From contig NZ_CCSF01000001.1 of the NCBI RefSeq assembly GCF_000756775.1, positions 2,914,001-2,978,000 on the forward strand: a stretch of DNA of 64,000 bases, in the 5' to 3' direction. Shown piece by piece: positions 1-9,619 of this stretch. This stretch comes from Pseudomonas saudiphocaensis. GTDB taxonomy: Bacteria; Pseudomonadota; Gammaproteobacteria; Pseudomonadales; Pseudomonadaceae. A program made the translations under genes and the position numbers. A model generated the notes under the pieces. It did not search any database. It was not told the DNA's origin and saw nothing but the letters and a program-made list of their open reading frames with translations. Each line of letters starts with the position of its first letter. Position 1 is the stretch's first letter.

Positions 1-137
1 AGCTCGAGGTAGAGGCGCGCTGGCGCGACCCGAACAACTGGTGGCGCTCGGCGGTGCTCAACACCGCGCGTACCGGCTGGTTCTCGTCAGACAGGACCAT
101 CCGCGAATACGCCGAGGATATCTGGAAGGTGTTGTAA
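1..137 (+). CDS. glgP: Glycogen phosphorylase, C-terminal end (partial)
   Basis: The window opens inside a gene in frame 3. The last 44 residues are visible, ending in a TAA at 135-137. The tail [16 protein letters not shown] matches the conserved C-terminus of glycogen/maltodextrin phosphorylases, where E. coli GlgP has GYFSSDRTIKEYADHIW. The enzyme releases glucose-1-phosphate from glycogen in the cytoplasm using pyridoxal phosphate. The catalytic parts lie outside the window, so only family membership is supported. The following gene is fbp. Confidence 0.85.
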   Translation, partial: LEVEARWRDPNNWWRSAVLNTARTGWFSSDRTIREYAEDIWKVL

Positions 138-485
138 GCCGGGCGGGCCGAGCGAGACGGCGCTTTCGCCGTTTCGCTGAACTCCTTCTGATTCTGGCCG
201 GTCTGAGTGGGAATAGATTTGTTCCCGTTTCGTTGCGACCCATCGCTTCGGCCAAAGGGCGCTCGGCCGCAATGCTGCAAGGCGATATGCCGCGCGACCC
301 GAGAAACCGGGCTTGATTGCACGACGCGCGTTTCATGTCGCCTATATTGCAGCGGCGAACTTCGCAACTGGCGCCTGTCTCGCATAAAACAGGCGCGGGC
401 GTGAATATGAATGAAACGGGAACGAAGCCTAGTACCCCATGCCCTGCTAAACTGCGCAGGTTTTTTTCTCTCCCGGAGTCATTCC
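138..485. other. glgP-fbp intergenic region with a hairpin
   Basis: 348 bases without a credible gene. An imperfect 12-bp hairpin (151-162 with 167-178, one mismatch, loop CTTT) follows the glgP stop and may act as a terminator or 3' processing signal, though no T tract follows. A ribosome-binding GGAG at 475-478 belongs to fbp. The fbp promoter must lie here, but I see no convincing -35/-10 pair. Confidence 0.5.
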
Positions 486-1496
486 ATGTCACGCGTAACC
501 CTGAGCCGCTACCTGATCGAGCAGACTCGCAGCAACAACACCCCTGCGGATTTGCGCTTCCTTATCGAGGTGGTGGCGCGGGCGTGCAAGGCAATCAGCC
601 ATCAGGTTTCCAAGGGCGCGCTGGGCGGCGTGCTGGGCAGCATGGAAACCGAGAACGTACAGGGTGAGGTGCAGAAGAAGCTGGACGTGCTGTCCAACGA
701 AATCCTGCTCGAAGCCAACGAGTGGGGCGGCACCCTGGCCGGCATGGCCTCCGAGGAGATGGACAAACCGTACCAGATTCCCGGTCGCTATCCCAAGGGC
801 GCCTACTTGCTGCTCTTCGATCCGTTGGACGGCTCATCGAACATTGACGTCAACGTTTCGGTTGGCACCATCTTCTCGGTGCTGCGCTGCCCGGGCAATT
901 GCTTCAGCCAGAATGATTCCCTTGGCGATGAAGCCTTCCTCCAGCCCGGCACCAAGCAGGTCGCGGCTGGCTATGCCATTTACGGCCCGCAGACCATGCT
1001 GATGTTGACTCTGGGTGACGGGGTCATGGGCTTCACCCTGGACCGCGAGCTCGGCAGCTTCGTGCTTACCCACGACAATATCCGGGTACCGCACAGCACC
1101 GCCGAATTCGCCATCAACATGTCCAACCAGCGTCACTGGGACGAGCCGGTCAAACGCTACGTCAGCGAGCTGCTGGCCGGTGAAGAAGGCCCGCTGGGCA
1201 AAAACTACAACATGCGCTGGATCGCCTCGATGGTGGCCGATGTGCATCGCATCCTCACCCGCGGTGGTCTGTTCATGTACCCCTGGGACGCTCGCGAGCC
1301 GGAGAAGCCCGGCAAGCTGCGTCTGATGTACGAGGCCAACCCCATGTCCTTCATCATCGAGCAGGCCGGCGGTGCTGCCACCGATGGCAAGCAGCGCATC
1401 CTCGAAGTCGAGCCGACCTCCCTGCACCAACGTGTACCGGTATTCCTCGGCTCGCCGGAAGAGGTCGAGCGCGTCACCGGTTATCACAAGGGCTGA
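486..1496 (+). CDS. fbp: Fructose-1,6-bisphosphatase class I
   Basis: 336 residues, the usual length for class I FBPase. It hydrolyses fructose-1,6-bisphosphate to fructose-6-phosphate in gluconeogenesis. The metal-binding signature [18 protein letters not shown] is present, as is the C-terminal stretch [15 protein letters not shown] that helps form the substrate pocket. An upstream in-frame ATG at 411 would add 25 unrelated residues. I chose the ATG at 486 because GGAG lies about 8 bases before it and the family N-terminus ([10 protein letters not shown]) starts there. The stop is 2 bases before the next gene, so the two are probably co-transcribed. Pseudomonads need this enzyme because they make hexoses from organic acids. 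Confidence 0.97.
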   Translation: MSRVTLSRYLIEQTRSNNTPADLRFLIEVVARACKAISHQVSKGALGGVLGSMETENVQGEVQKKLDVLSNEILLEANEWGGTLAGMASEEMDKPYQIPGRYPKGAYLLLFDPLDGSSNIDVNVSVGTIFSVLRCPGNCFSQNDSLGDEAFLQPGTKQVAAGYAIYGPQTMLMLTLGDGVMGFTLDRELGSFVLTHDNIRVPHSTAEFAINMSNQRHWDEPVKRYVSELLAGEEGPLGKNYNMRWIASMVADVHRILTRGGLFMYPWDAREPEKPGKLRLMYEANPMSFIIEQAGGAATDGKQRILEVEPTSLHQRVPVFLGSPEEVERVTGYHKG

Positions 1497-1498
1497 TT

Positions 1499-2101
1499 GT
1501 GTCCGCGCCGTGGCAGGAGCTGCTGAACTGGTGGTTTGGCCAGAGCCGCACGGCGCAGCAGATCGTCAAGGAAAAGCACAGCCTGTGGTTCGGCTACAAA
1601 CCCAAGCAGGACCGCGAGGCGCGTGAGCGCTTCGGCGATCTGTGCGAGCAGGCCCTTGCTGGCGGCCTGCAGGATTGGTTGCGCTCCGCGCAGAGCTGGT
1701 TGGCGCTGATCCTGCTGCTTGACCAGCTGCCGCGCATGATCCACCGCGGCACACCACGGGCATTTGCCGGCGATCAGCGTGCCCGGGACGTGCTCAGCGA
1801 GGGCATGGCGCAGGGGTTCGACAGGCTGCTCACTCCCATTGAGCGGGTCTTCCCTTATCTGGTGCTGGAGCACGCCGAGAACCTGGCGGATCAGGATCTG
1901 GCCGTGGAGAAATTCACCGAGTTGCGTGACCTGGCCGGAGCAGGCGAGCTACCCGCTTTTGAGGATTTTCTCGACTATGCCCATCGGCATCGCGACGTGA
2001 TCGCCCGCTTTGGCCGCTTTCCCCACCGCAATGCAATCCTTGGCCGCACATCGAGCGAAGCCGAGCAGGACTATCTAGACCGGCCCGGGGCAGGATTTTA
2101 A
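1499..2101 (+). CDS. DUF924 family protein
   Basis: 200 residues starting at GTG 1499, two bases after the fbp stop. It has the DUF924 hallmarks: an N-terminal LLNWWFG motif, the central LLLDQLPRMIHRGTPRAFAGD, and RFGRFPHRNAILGR near the C-terminus. The family is a soluble, all-helical TPR-like fold with no assigned reaction. Coupling to fbp suggests shared expression but does not prove a role in carbon metabolism. No signal peptide or membrane segment is visible. Confidence 0.9.
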   Translation: MSAPWQELLNWWFGQSRTAQQIVKEKHSLWFGYKPKQDREARERFGDLCEQALAGGLQDWLRSAQSWLALILLLDQLPRMIHRGTPRAFAGDQRARDVLSEGMAQGFDRLLTPIERVFPYLVLEHAENLADQDLAVEKFTELRDLAGAGELPAFEDFLDYAHRHRDVIARFGRFPHRNAILGRTSSEAEQDYLDRPGAGF

Positions 2102-2142
2102 AGCCGGCTCTTTCTGCGCGCGCTGCAGAGCGACCCTGCTTT

Positions 2143-2685
2143 TCAGGCAGTCTCCAGCATTTTCAGCAGCCCCTGCACTGTCTGCTCCAGCTCGCCGGAG
2201 TTGTCCAGCAGATGCAGATCGCTCGCCGCGTTTTCAAAGCGCGCATTCCGGGCCAGGCGCTGTTCGATTTGTTCGGCGGTTTCGCGATTGCGTGCCAGCA
2301 GGCGCTGGCGCAGCACCTCGGGCCTGACGTTCAGCAGGATCGCCAGCAGCTCGGGATAGCGCAGGCGCGCCTGGGACAGGTATGCGCGGGAGCCATTGAC
2401 CACCACATCATTGCCTTCATCCAGCCAATGATCTATCTGCGTCGGAATACCATAGGCCAGGCCGTTTGCGCGCCAGCTCATGGCGAAGGCGCCGCTGGCC
2501 TCGAGACGTTCGAATTCCTCGAAGCTGACCGCCTCAGCTTCTTCGCCAACGGCTTCGGCCGAGCGCGTGATGACCCGTCGGGCGATGCACACGCCGCGTT
2601 CTGTCAGGCGCTCGCGCGCGGCATCGAGCAGGCTGTCCTTGCCCGAGCCGGAAGGACCGACGAGATAGATCAACCTGCCTTTCAT
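2143..2685 (-). CDS. phnN: Ribose 1,5-bisphosphate phosphokinase PhnN
   Basis: 180 residues. An N-terminal P-loop GPSGSGKDS (about residues 10-18) is typical of PhnN, a guanylate-kinase-like enzyme that phosphorylates ribose 1,5-bisphosphate to PRPP. RRVITRSAEAVGEEAE and VVNGSRAYLSQAR are also family features. No C-P lyase genes (phnG-M) are nearby, so it stands alone. It may supply PRPP for NAD or nucleotide synthesis rather than phosphonate use, which is inference. It converges with the DUF924 gene and diverges from the membrane protein that follows. Confidence 0.88.
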   Translation of the reverse strand: MKGRLIYLVGPSGSGKDSLLDAARERLTERGVCIARRVITRSAEAVGEEAEAVSFEEFERLEASGAFAMSWRANGLAYGIPTQIDHWLDEGNDVVVNGSRAYLSQARLRYPELLAILLNVRPEVLRQRLLARNRETAEQIEQRLARNARFENAASDLHLLDNSGELEQTVQGLLKMLETA

Positions 2686-2752
2686 TTACATCCTCTGCTA
2701 GGGTCTGCTGCCGTTTCGTTCGCGTCCGCCGACCACACCCGGTAAAAAAACC

Positions 2753-3190
2753 GTGCTCGATCTTTCCGCCTATCTGGGCCTGTTCATGGCCGCCTTCGCC
2801 GCCGCCACGCTGTTGCCGGCGCAATCCGAAGCGGTGCTGGTGGGGCTGTTGCTCAGCGGAAACTTCTCAATCACGGCGCTGCTCCTGGTGGCGACGCTGG
2901 GCAACGTGCTGGGTTCGCTGGTCAACTGGTTGCTGGGCCGCTCCATCGAGCGTCTGCGCCACAAGCGCTGGTTCCCGGCCACCCCCCAGCAGCTGGAAAA
3001 AGCCCAGCGAAGCTACCACCGCTACGGTCGCTGGTCACTGTTGCTGAGCTGGGTGCCCATTATCGGTGACCCGCTTACTCTGGTCGCCGGCATGCTGCGC
3101 GAACCCCTGTGGAGTTTCCTCCTGCTGGTGACGCTGGCGAAGGGCATGCGCTATTTGGTGCTGGCAGCAGTGGCGCTGGGCGGGCTGTAA
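2753..3190 (+). CDS. Small YqaA/DedA-like inner-membrane protein
   Basis: 145 residues, mostly hydrophobic, with three to four predicted membrane segments. The stretch LLSWVPIIGDPLTLVAGMLR matches the conserved re-entrant motif of the DedA/SNARE-associated (VTT) superfamily, in the short form annotated YqaA. Larger relatives act as lipid flippases or scramblases or in membrane homeostasis; this protein's substrate is unknown. The start is GTG at 2753 with only a weak upstream purine run, so a later start is possible. Confidence 0.75.
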   Translation: MLDLSAYLGLFMAAFAAATLLPAQSEAVLVGLLLSGNFSITALLLVATLGNVLGSLVNWLLGRSIERLRHKRWFPATPQQLEKAQRSYHRYGRWSLLLSWVPIIGDPLTLVAGMLREPLWSFLLLVTLAKGMRYLVLAAVALGGL

Positions 3191-3240
3191 ACCCTCCGAG
3201 GAGGTTACCAGCCGAAACCTGCTGGTAAATGACAGCGCAA

Positions 3241-4347
3241 TCAAAGCTGCGCTGCACGCGCCATGCAGCGCCGATGACGCTCGTCGACGCGCTGGGCAAA
3301 CCAGGCGGTGGTGAGGTTGCGCGTGATCTTGGGGCTTTTTAGCTTGATGCCAGGCAGGACCTCGCGCGGCATGGGCTTGCCTTCGATCTGCTCTGCCAGG
3401 TCGAACACTCGCTCATAGAGACGTGTTTCCTCGAATTCCAGGCTGTCACCTTTTTCCAGCGCCCGGCGAATGGCGCTGTCACTCATTCTCAGGCGCTTGC
3501 CCAGCGAGCGGGCGGCCAACTCTGTGGAGCCGGCCTTGCGGCTGCCATGAATGATTAGGTCGCCATCGAGCGCCAGCTCGATGCCCGACGCCAGGCTCAG
3601 TGCCTGCTGAAACGCCGCGTTGCGGCTGGCGTACCAGCCGGCGTTGAAGTCGGCGAAGCGATACAGCGGGCGGCTGTAGTTCGCCGGGTAGTCCAACAGA
3701 TGGGCGATGCCGAAGTACATGCCGCCACGGCGGCTGAACACTTCATCACGAATCGTGCCTTCCCGGGCATAGGGGTAGTCACGGGCGCGCGCTTCGGCGA
3801 AGGCGATGCTGACCTGCATCGGCCCGCCGGTGCGTACCGGGTTGAACTTGCCGAACAGCTGGCTGCCCAGCGGTACGACATTGAGGAAATCATCGAAGAT
3901 GGCGCTCAGCTCCTTCTCGGTACGGACCTTCGACAGGCGTTTGTCGTAGCTCTGGCCGTCCGGCGATTCAAGACGCAGTGCGGTATCCACCACAAAGCGC
4001 GGGACGTGCAGGCGAGCCGCCCGGCGGTAGATCTCCTCGCGGGCAATTTTCGCCAGGCCGGGCACCGGCGGCGCGGCCTGGAAGGTCGATTCCTGAACCG
4101 TTACGGCCAGCACCGCGCAGAGGTTCTCATCGGTCGGCGGGATATCCAGGGTGCTGAAGGCCGACTGTATATCCGTAGCCCAGCCGTTGCGGTCGGGTAT
4201 TTCGGCGGGCATCAAACGCACGATCTTGGCGCGCACCTCCTTTGGATGGGGCTGCGGTATCTGCGCGTGTTGGGCGCAGCCGGCCACGGTCAGCAGTGCG
4301 GCGAACAGCAGCAGGCAGCGCCGAACGCTGCGGTTTTGAATAAGCAT
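3241..4347 (-). CDS. DUF1615 family lipoprotein
   Basis: 368 residues. The N-terminus is a lipoprotein signal: basic MLIQNRSVRRC, a hydrophobic core, then the lipobox LTVAGC, so the mature protein would be lipid-anchored at Cys24. The rest resembles the DUF1615 family (LDIPPTDENLCAVLAVTVQESTFQ; GGMYFGIAHLLDYPANY; FADFNAGWYASRNAAFQ). The E-S-T-F and tyrosine-rich motifs recall lysozyme or lytic transglycosylase folds, but that is a suggestion only. It is divergent from the malonate decarboxylase operon, sharing an intergenic region of about 180 bases. Confidence 0.8.
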   Translation of the reverse strand: MLIQNRSVRRCLLLFAALLTVAGCAQHAQIPQPHPKEVRAKIVRLMPAEIPDRNGWATDIQSAFSTLDIPPTDENLCAVLAVTVQESTFQAAPPVPGLAKIAREEIYRRAARLHVPRFVVDTALRLESPDGQSYDKRLSKVRTEKELSAIFDDFLNVVPLGSQLFGKFNPVRTGGPMQVSIAFAEARARDYPYAREGTIRDEVFSRRGGMYFGIAHLLDYPANYSRPLYRFADFNAGWYASRNAAFQQALSLASGIELALDGDLIIHGSRKAGSTELAARSLGKRLRMSDSAIRRALEKGDSLEFEETRLYERVFDLAEQIEGKPMPREVLPGIKLKSPKITRNLTTAWFAQRVDERHRRCMARAAQL

Positions 4348-4430
4348 GGAGGCCTCGCTATCTGGTCTGTCCCCTTGGACCTCTAAACAGCCTCAGCTGC
4401 TGCGAGCCGGAAAGACCTTAACAGGTGAAG

Positions 4431-4447
4431 GTTACTTTAATCGTAAC
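4431..4447 (+). promoter_or_regulatory. Candidate LysR-type operator upstream of mdcA
   Basis: A perfect inverted repeat GTTAC-N7-GTAAC, 81 bases before the mdcA start. Its inner part fits the T-N11-A rule for LysR-type regulators. A related 17-base element (GTTA-N8-GTAAC read on the minus strand) occurs at 17135-17151 upstream of the TRAP genes, next to the MdcR-like regulator. Found by eye; binding is inferred. Confidence 0.45.
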
Positions 4448-4527
4448 GATCGCTTCTGCTGCTTGATTGATGGTCGGTGGGGCGCTGCTACTGTGGACTG
4501 CACATCGCGGAAACCTGTGGAGTCGTC

Positions 4528-6189
4528 ATGACAACAAAAATATCCCCACCGCCGCAGTGGTCGCGTCGGCGCGCTGAGAAAGCCCGCCGTCTCGATCAGG
4601 TGCGCAGCCTCGCCGACGGGGTAGTCCTGCCCAGCGACAAGATCGTCGCAGCGCTTGAAATGCTGATCGCCCCGGGTGATCGCGTGGTGCTCGAAGGCAA
4701 CAACCAGAAGCAGGCGGATTTCCTCTCGCGCTCCCTGGCCAAGGTCGATCCCGGCAAGCTGCATGACCTGCACATGATCATGCCCAGCGTCAGCCGTGCC
4801 GAGCACCTGGATCTGTTCGAGCGGCAGATCGCGCGCAAGCTCGACTTCTCCTTCGCCGGTCCGCAGAGCCTGCGCATCAGCCAGCTGCTGGAAGACGGCC
4901 TGCTGGAAGTCGGCGCCATCCATACCTACATCGAGCTCTATTCGCGCCTGCTGGTGGACCTGATTCCCAACGTCGCGCTGGTGGCCGGCTTCACCGCCGA
5001 CCGCGCGGGCAACATCTACACCGGCCCCAGCACCGAAGACACCCCGGCACTGGTCGAGCCCACCGCCTTCTCCGACGGCATCGTCATCGTCCAGGTTAAC
5101 GAGATCGTCGATGACCCGCGTGACCTGCCACGGGTCGACATCCCGGCCAGCTGGGTCGACTTCGTGGTGCAGGCCGACAAACCGTTCTACATCGAGCCGC
5201 TGTTCACCCGCGACCCGCGCCATATCAAGCCGGTGCACGTGCTGATGGCGATGATGGCGATCCGCGGCATCTACGAAAAGCACAACGTGCAGTCGCTCAA
5301 CCACGGCATCGGTTTCAACACCGCGGCCATCGAGCTGATCCTGCCGACCTACGGCGAATCCCTGGGCCTGAAAGGCAAGATCTGCCGCAACTGGACCCTC
5401 AACCCGCATCCGACGCTGATCCCGGCCATCGAGACTGGCTGGGTCGAGAGCGTGCACTGCTTCGGTACCGAACTGGGCATGGAGAACTACATCGCCCAGC
5501 GTCCGGATGTGTTCTTTACCGGCCGCGACGGCTCCATGCGCTCCAACCGCATGATGTGCCAGCTGGCCGGCCAGTACGCGGTGGACCTGTTTATCGGCGC
5601 GACGCTGCAGGTAGATGGCGACGGTCATTCATCCACCGTCACCCGCGGCCGCCTGGCCGGCTTCGGCGGTGCACCGAACATGGGCCATGATCCGCGCGGC
5701 CGCCGTCATGCGACGCCAGCCTGGCTCGACATGACCACGCCTGTGACCATGCTCGAGCGCGGCAAGAAGCTTGTGGTGCAGATGGTCGAGACCTTCCAGG
5801 AGGGCGGCAAACCCACCTTCGTCGAGCAGCTCGACGCCGTCGACGTGGCGAAGAAGAGCGGCATGCCGCTGGCGCCGATCATGATCTATGGCGACGACGT
5901 CACCCACCTGCTCACCGAGGAAGGCATCGCCTACCTGTACAAGGCGCGCTCGCTGGAAGAGCGCCAGGCGATGATCGCCGCGGTGGCGGGTGTCACCAGT
6001 ATCGGCTTGCGCCATGAACCGAAGGACACCGAGCGCATGCGCCGCGAAGGCCTGATCGCGCTGCCGGAAGACCTTGGCATTCGCCGTACCGATGCCACCC
6101 GCGAGCTGCTTGCGGCCAAAAGCATCGCCGAACTGGTGGACTGGTCCGGTGGCCTCTACAACCCGCCTGCCAAGTTCAGGAGCTGGTGA
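4528..6189 (+). CDS. mdcA: Malonate decarboxylase alpha subunit (acetyl-ACP:malonate ACP transferase)
   Basis: 553 residues, the usual MdcA length. It swaps acetyl for malonyl on the acyl-carrier subunit MdcC, starting the cycle that turns malonate into acetate and CO2. The family N-terminus [19 protein letters not shown] is clear, as are [23 protein letters not shown] and the [11 protein letters not shown] region. The ATG at 4528 is preferred over an in-frame ATG at 4477 because the family sequence begins there. It is the first gene of a tightly packed operon, and its stop overlaps the mdcB start by one base (TGATG). Confidence 0.97.
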   Translation: MTTKISPPPQWSRRRAEKARRLDQVRSLADGVVLPSDKIVAALEMLIAPGDRVVLEGNNQKQADFLSRSLAKVDPGKLHDLHMIMPSVSRAEHLDLFERQIARKLDFSFAGPQSLRISQLLEDGLLEVGAIHTYIELYSRLLVDLIPNVALVAGFTADRAGNIYTGPSTEDTPALVEPTAFSDGIVIVQVNEIVDDPRDLPRVDIPASWVDFVVQADKPFYIEPLFTRDPRHIKPVHVLMAMMAIRGIYEKHNVQSLNHGIGFNTAAIELILPTYGESLGLKGKICRNWTLNPHPTLIPAIETGWVESVHCFGTELGMENYIAQRPDVFFTGRDGSMRSNRMMCQLAGQYAVDLFIGATLQVDGDGHSSTVTRGRLAGFGGAPNMGHDPRGRRHATPAWLDMTTPVTMLERGKKLVVQMVETFQEGGKPTFVEQLDAVDVAKKSGMPLAPIMIYGDDVTHLLTEEGIAYLYKARSLEERQAMIAAVAGVTSIGLRHEPKDTERMRREGLIALPEDLGIRRTDATRELLAAKSIAELVDWSGGLYNPPAKFRSW

Positions 6190-7055
6190 TGAGCGCCCTG
6201 ATTGCGATACAGCCGGCACTGGCCGAGCGGCTGGCGGGTCTGGCGATGCAGGTACTGATCGACGAGGCGGATCTGTCGCCCAAGCCGGGGCTGGTGGACC
6301 GACGTGGCAACGGCGCGCATCGGGACCTGCACCTGGGGCTGATGCACGCCTCGGCGCGTTCGCTGTGGCCAACCTTCAGCGCCATGGCCGAGGCGGCCCA
6401 GGCCGAGGGGCAGGTCAGCCAGGCGCTGCGCGAAGCCGTAGGCCGGCTGGGGCGCGAAGGCGAAACCGAAATGCTGCGCGTCACCGGTGGGGTCAATACC
6501 CACCGTGGCGCAATCTGGGCGCTGGGGCTGCTTACTGCGGCCGCAGCACTGGAAGGCAATACCAGCGCCACGGCTATCGCGATGAGCGCTGCTGCTCTGG
6601 CCCGACTCGAAGACCCGGCCGCGCCGCACAACCCGAACAGCCACGGCGCGCGCGTGTGCCGCCGCTACGGTGTGCCGGGCGCACGTGAACAGGCGCAGCA
6701 CGGCTTTCCCGCCGTCATCGAACATGGCTTACCGCAGCTGCTGACCAGCCGTCGCGACGGGGCCGGCGAGCAGAACGCCCGGCTCGATGCGCTGCTGGCG
6801 ATCATGAGCCAGCTGACCGATACCTGCGTGCTGCACCGAGCCGGACTGAAAGGGCTGAACCGCATGCAGCAAGGTGCCCGCGCCGTGCTCGATGCCGGTG
6901 GTGCGGCCAGTCTCGCCGGGCGTCGGCAGTTGCGTGAGCTGGATCGCGACATGCTGGCCCTCAATGCCTCGCCGGGCGGCGCTGCTGATCTGCTGGCCGC
7001 CACTCTTTTCCTCGACCGTCTGGCGCCTGCCACGACGACGAATGGGAGCAATTGA
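6189..7055 (+). CDS. mdcB: Triphosphoribosyl-dephospho-CoA synthase
   Basis: 288 residues, CitG/MdcB family. It condenses ATP with dephospho-CoA to make the precursor of the phosphoribosyl-dephospho-CoA prosthetic group of MdcC. Family motifs include [17 protein letters not shown] near residue 28 and [16 protein letters not shown] about residue 100. The ATG overlaps the mdcA stop; a GTG one codon earlier is also possible. Cytoplasmic. The mdcC gene starts 3 nt after its stop. Confidence 0.95.
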   Translation: MSALIAIQPALAERLAGLAMQVLIDEADLSPKPGLVDRRGNGAHRDLHLGLMHASARSLWPTFSAMAEAAQAEGQVSQALREAVGRLGREGETEMLRVTGGVNTHRGAIWALGLLTAAAALEGNTSATAIAMSAAALARLEDPAAPHNPNSHGARVCRRYGVPGAREQAQHGFPAVIEHGLPQLLTSRRDGAGEQNARLDALLAIMSQLTDTCVLHRAGLKGLNRMQQGARAVLDAGGAASLAGRRQLRELDRDMLALNASPGGAADLLAATLFLDRLAPATTTNGSN

Positions 7056-7057
7056 TC

Positions 7058-7357
7058 ATGGAAACCCTGTCTTTTGAATTCGCTGCCGGGCAACCCGCCC
7101 GCGGCAAGGCCCTGGTCGGTGTGGTCGGCTCGGGTGATCTGGAAGTGCTGCTCGAACCGGGTCAAGCCGGCAAGCTGGCGATCCGCGTGGTCACGTCGGT
7201 CAACGGTGCCGAACAACGCTGGCAACAGCTGTTCGAGCGGATGTTCCGCGAGCAGACGCTGCCGGCACTGAACATCGACATTCATGACTTCGGCGCGACC
7301 CCCGGCGTGGTACGCCTGCGTCTGGAACAGGGACTGGAGGAGATTGGCCATGAGTGA
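7058..7357 (+). CDS. mdcC: Malonate decarboxylase acyl carrier protein (delta subunit)
   Basis: 99 residues, the standard MdcC size. It carries the 2'-(5''-phosphoribosyl)-3'-dephospho-CoA group on which malonyl and acetyl are held as thioesters. The attachment serine is Ser25 in VVGSGDLEVL, as in other MdcC proteins. It starts at ATG 7058, 3 nt after the mdcB stop; an in-frame TTG two codons upstream is less likely. Its 3' end overlaps mdcD by 8 bases, implying coupled translation. Confidence 0.96.
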   Translation: METLSFEFAAGQPARGKALVGVVGSGDLEVLLEPGQAGKLAIRVVTSVNGAEQRWQQLFERMFREQTLPALNIDIHDFGATPGVVRLRLEQGLEEIGHE

Positions 7358-8201
7358 TATCGCACGTCTGCTGCAGTCTCGCAGCTTCGTCGAACTCGGC
7401 GCCCGCCAGCGTGCCCGTGCCTTGCTGGACGACGGCAGCTTCCGCGAACTGATCGACCCCTTCGATCGCGTCACCTCGCCCTGGCTGCCCAAGCAGGGCA
7501 TCGTCACCCAGGCCGACGACGGCGTGGTGGTGGCCAAGGGCAGCATCGATGGCCAGCCGGCCGTGCTTGCAGCCATCGAGGGCGCGTTCCAGGGCGGCAG
7601 CATGGGCGAGGTCGGCGGCGCCAAGATCGCCGGCGCGCTGGAGCTGGCCGCTGAAGACAACCGCAACGGCATTCCCACCCGTGCCGTACTGCTGCTGGAA
7701 ACCGGCGGCGTGCGTCTGCAGGAAGCCAATCTGGGCCTGGCGGCCATCGCCGAGATCCAGGCAGCCATCGTCGAGCTGCGTGAATACCAGCCGGTGATCG
7801 GCGTAATCGCCGGCTCGGTTGGCTGCTTCGGCGGCATGGGCATCGCCGCCGGGCTGTGTAGCTATCTGATCCTTACCCGTGAGGCGCGTCTGGGCCTGAA
7901 CGGCCCGCAGGTGATCGAGCAGGAGGCCGGTATCGAAGAGTACGACTCTGCCAACCGCCCCTTTATCTGGAGCCTGACCGGCGGTGAACAGCGCCATGCC
8001 AGCGGCCTGGCCGACAGCTATGTCGCCGATGACACCGATGCCATTCGCGCCGAGCTGCACAAGTTGTTCGCCCAGGGCAAACCGGCGCAACCGCGCAGCC
8101 GGCGTCACGCATGGTTTCTGGAACGTCTGGCCCAGGCCGGCAGCGGCGCACAACTAAGCGCCGCGGACGTTCGTGCCATTTACCAAGGAGATGCCCAATG
8201 A
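7350..8201 (+). CDS. mdcD: Malonate decarboxylase beta subunit
   Basis: 283 residues, carboxyltransferase/crotonase fold. With MdcE it decarboxylates malonyl-S-ACP to acetyl-S-ACP. Recognisable stretches are FDRVTSPWLPKQGIVTQADDG, GAFQGGSMGEVGGAKIAGALE and the glycine-rich AGSVGCFGGMGIAAG that forms an oxyanion/CoA pocket. Start ATG 7350 overlaps mdcC by 8 bases. Its stop overlaps the mdcE start (ATGA), so the two subunits are probably made in equal amounts. Confidence 0.96.
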   Translation: MSDIARLLQSRSFVELGARQRARALLDDGSFRELIDPFDRVTSPWLPKQGIVTQADDGVVVAKGSIDGQPAVLAAIEGAFQGGSMGEVGGAKIAGALELAAEDNRNGIPTRAVLLLETGGVRLQEANLGLAAIAEIQAAIVELREYQPVIGVIAGSVGCFGGMGIAAGLCSYLILTREARLGLNGPQVIEQEAGIEEYDSANRPFIWSLTGGEQRHASGLADSYVADDTDAIRAELHKLFAQGKPAQPRSRRHAWFLERLAQAGSGAQLSAADVRAIYQGDAQ

Positions 8202-8986
8202 GTCGTGGATTGAACTGGTTGCAAGCCCTGGCCGGCGGCCCGGCGCTGGCGGGTTATCCGGCCTCGGTGAAAGTTGTGGACGGCGAGCTGACCGGTCGTG
8301 CGGCGCGCTATATCGCCGTGGTGCCGGATGCCGAGAATCCTTTCCCGCGTGCACGCAATGGCGAAGTTGGGCTGCTGGAAGGCTGGGCGCTCGGCAAGGC
8401 CGTGGATGAAGTCGTTGAAGCCGACCGCGAGAAGACCGAAAAGCGTGTGCTGGTCGCCGTCGTGGACGTACCCAGCCAGGCCTACGGCCGCCGCGAAGAG
8501 GCGCTGGGCATTCATCAGGCTCTGGCTGGTGCGGTGGACGGCTATGCCCGTGCGCGTCTGGCCGGGCATGCGGTCATTGCATTGCTGGTGGGCAAGGCCA
8601 TGTCTGGCGCCTTCCTCGCCCATGGCTACCAGGCTCAGCGGATCATCGCCCTGCGCGACCCCGGGGTCATGGTGCATGCCATGGGCAAGGACGCCGCTGC
8701 GCGCATCACCCTGCGCAGTGTCGAGGAGCTTGAGGCTCTGGCCGAGTCGGTACCGCCGATGGCCTACGATATCGACAACTACGCGACCCTCGGCCTGCTC
8801 TGGGAAACCCTCTCGGTGGACAACATCGAGCAGCCGGGCGAAGCCGATCTGACCCGCGTGCGCGACTGCCTGCGCCAAGCAGTCGAGGACATCGGCGCCA
8901 GTACCGACCTGCGTGGCCGCCTCGGCGCAGCGAACCGCGAGGCCTCTTCCAGAGTTCGCGAAATGCTGCGCGCGCAGTGGACCTAG
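8198..8986 (+). CDS. mdcE: Malonate decarboxylase gamma subunit
   Basis: 262 residues, MdcE family, the second half of the decarboxylase heterodimer. The typical N-terminus MSRGLNWLQALAGG and the segment ALLVGKAMSGAFLAHGYQA are present. Longer upstream reading in this frame (to 8111) is unrelated sequence inside mdcD, so the ATG at 8198 with the ATGA overlap is preferred. A purine-rich AGAGGAGG at 8985-8992 provides the ribosome-binding site for mdcG. Confidence 0.95.
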   Translation: MSRGLNWLQALAGGPALAGYPASVKVVDGELTGRAARYIAVVPDAENPFPRARNGEVGLLEGWALGKAVDEVVEADREKTEKRVLVAVVDVPSQAYGRREEALGIHQALAGAVDGYARARLAGHAVIALLVGKAMSGAFLAHGYQAQRIIALRDPGVMVHAMGKDAAARITLRSVEELEALAESVPPMAYDIDNYATLGLLWETLSVDNIEQPGEADLTRVRDCLRQAVEDIGASTDLRGRLGAANREASSRVREMLRAQWT

Positions 8987-8998
8987 AGGAGGCTGCAG

Positions 8999-9619
8999 AT
9001 GCACCACATTCCACGCCCACATGACCTGCTCTGGGGCCTGACCCCGACAAGACTGCCCGCCGAGGCGCCGGCCTGGGCGCGACAGGTGCTTGCCGAAGGC
9101 CAGCCGGTGGTGGTGCGTCGTGCACTTGTGGAAAAGGGGCAGATTGCGGTGGGCGTGCGCGGTGCCGCGCGAGGGCAGCGTTACGGGACGGTGATGCCTT
9201 TGGCGTTGATCCTGCGCTGCGTAAGCCCTGAGCAATTGATGGAGCAGCCAGCTCTGGGTGAACTGCCGGCGCTGCGCGCGCTGACTCTGCTCAAGCCCTA
9301 TCTGGACGAGCTGCGCCTGGCCTGGGGGCCGACCGGTTCGGTGGGCTTTCAACTTGCTACCGGCGTCGAGACCATTCATGTGGCCAGCGATCTTGATCTG
9401 GTGCTGCGAACGCCGCAGCCGCTGTCTCGTACCCTGGCCAAGGAGCTGCAGTGCTTGGTGGACGAGGTGCCCTGTCGGGTGGATCTTCAGCTGGAAACGC
9501 CTTCCGGTGCCATCGCCTTGCGCGAATGGGCAAGTGGCTCGGCGCGCGTCCTGCTCAAGTGCGCCACGGGTGCACGGCTGGTCACCAGCCCCTGGGATTT
9601 GGCGGAGCTGGCGGCATGA
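8999..9619 (+). CDS. mdcG: Phosphoribosyl-dephospho-CoA transferase (holo-ACP synthase)
   Basis: 206 residues. It attaches the prosthetic group made by MdcB to Ser25 of MdcC, acting as a nucleotidyltransferase. The paired catalytic aspartates are in SDLDLVL (Asp131 and Asp133). The N-terminal PRPHDLLWG is a family signature. Start ATG 8999 has a strong AGAGGAGG ribosome-binding site ahead of it. The stop overlaps mdcH by four bases (ATGA). Confidence 0.93.
   Translation: MHHIPRPHDLLWGLTPTRLPAEAPAWARQVLAEGQPVVVRRALVEKGQIAVGVRGAARGQRYGTVMPLALILRCVSPEQLMEQPALGELPALRALTLLKPYLDELRLAWGPTGSVGFQLATGVETIHVASDLDLVLRTPQPLSRTLAKELQCLVDEVPCRVDLQLETPSGAIALREWASGSARVLLKCATGARLVTSPWDLAELAA

Noticed and set aside
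4432-5628. 398-codon minus-strand frame opposite mdcA
   Set aside because: Opposite to a fully conserved mdcA; no family features.
4528-6189. mdcA considered as citrate lyase alpha or a CoA-transferase
   Set aside because: The complete mdcBCDEGH set and MdcA-specific N-terminus fit malonate decarboxylase; no citrate lyase partner genes are present.
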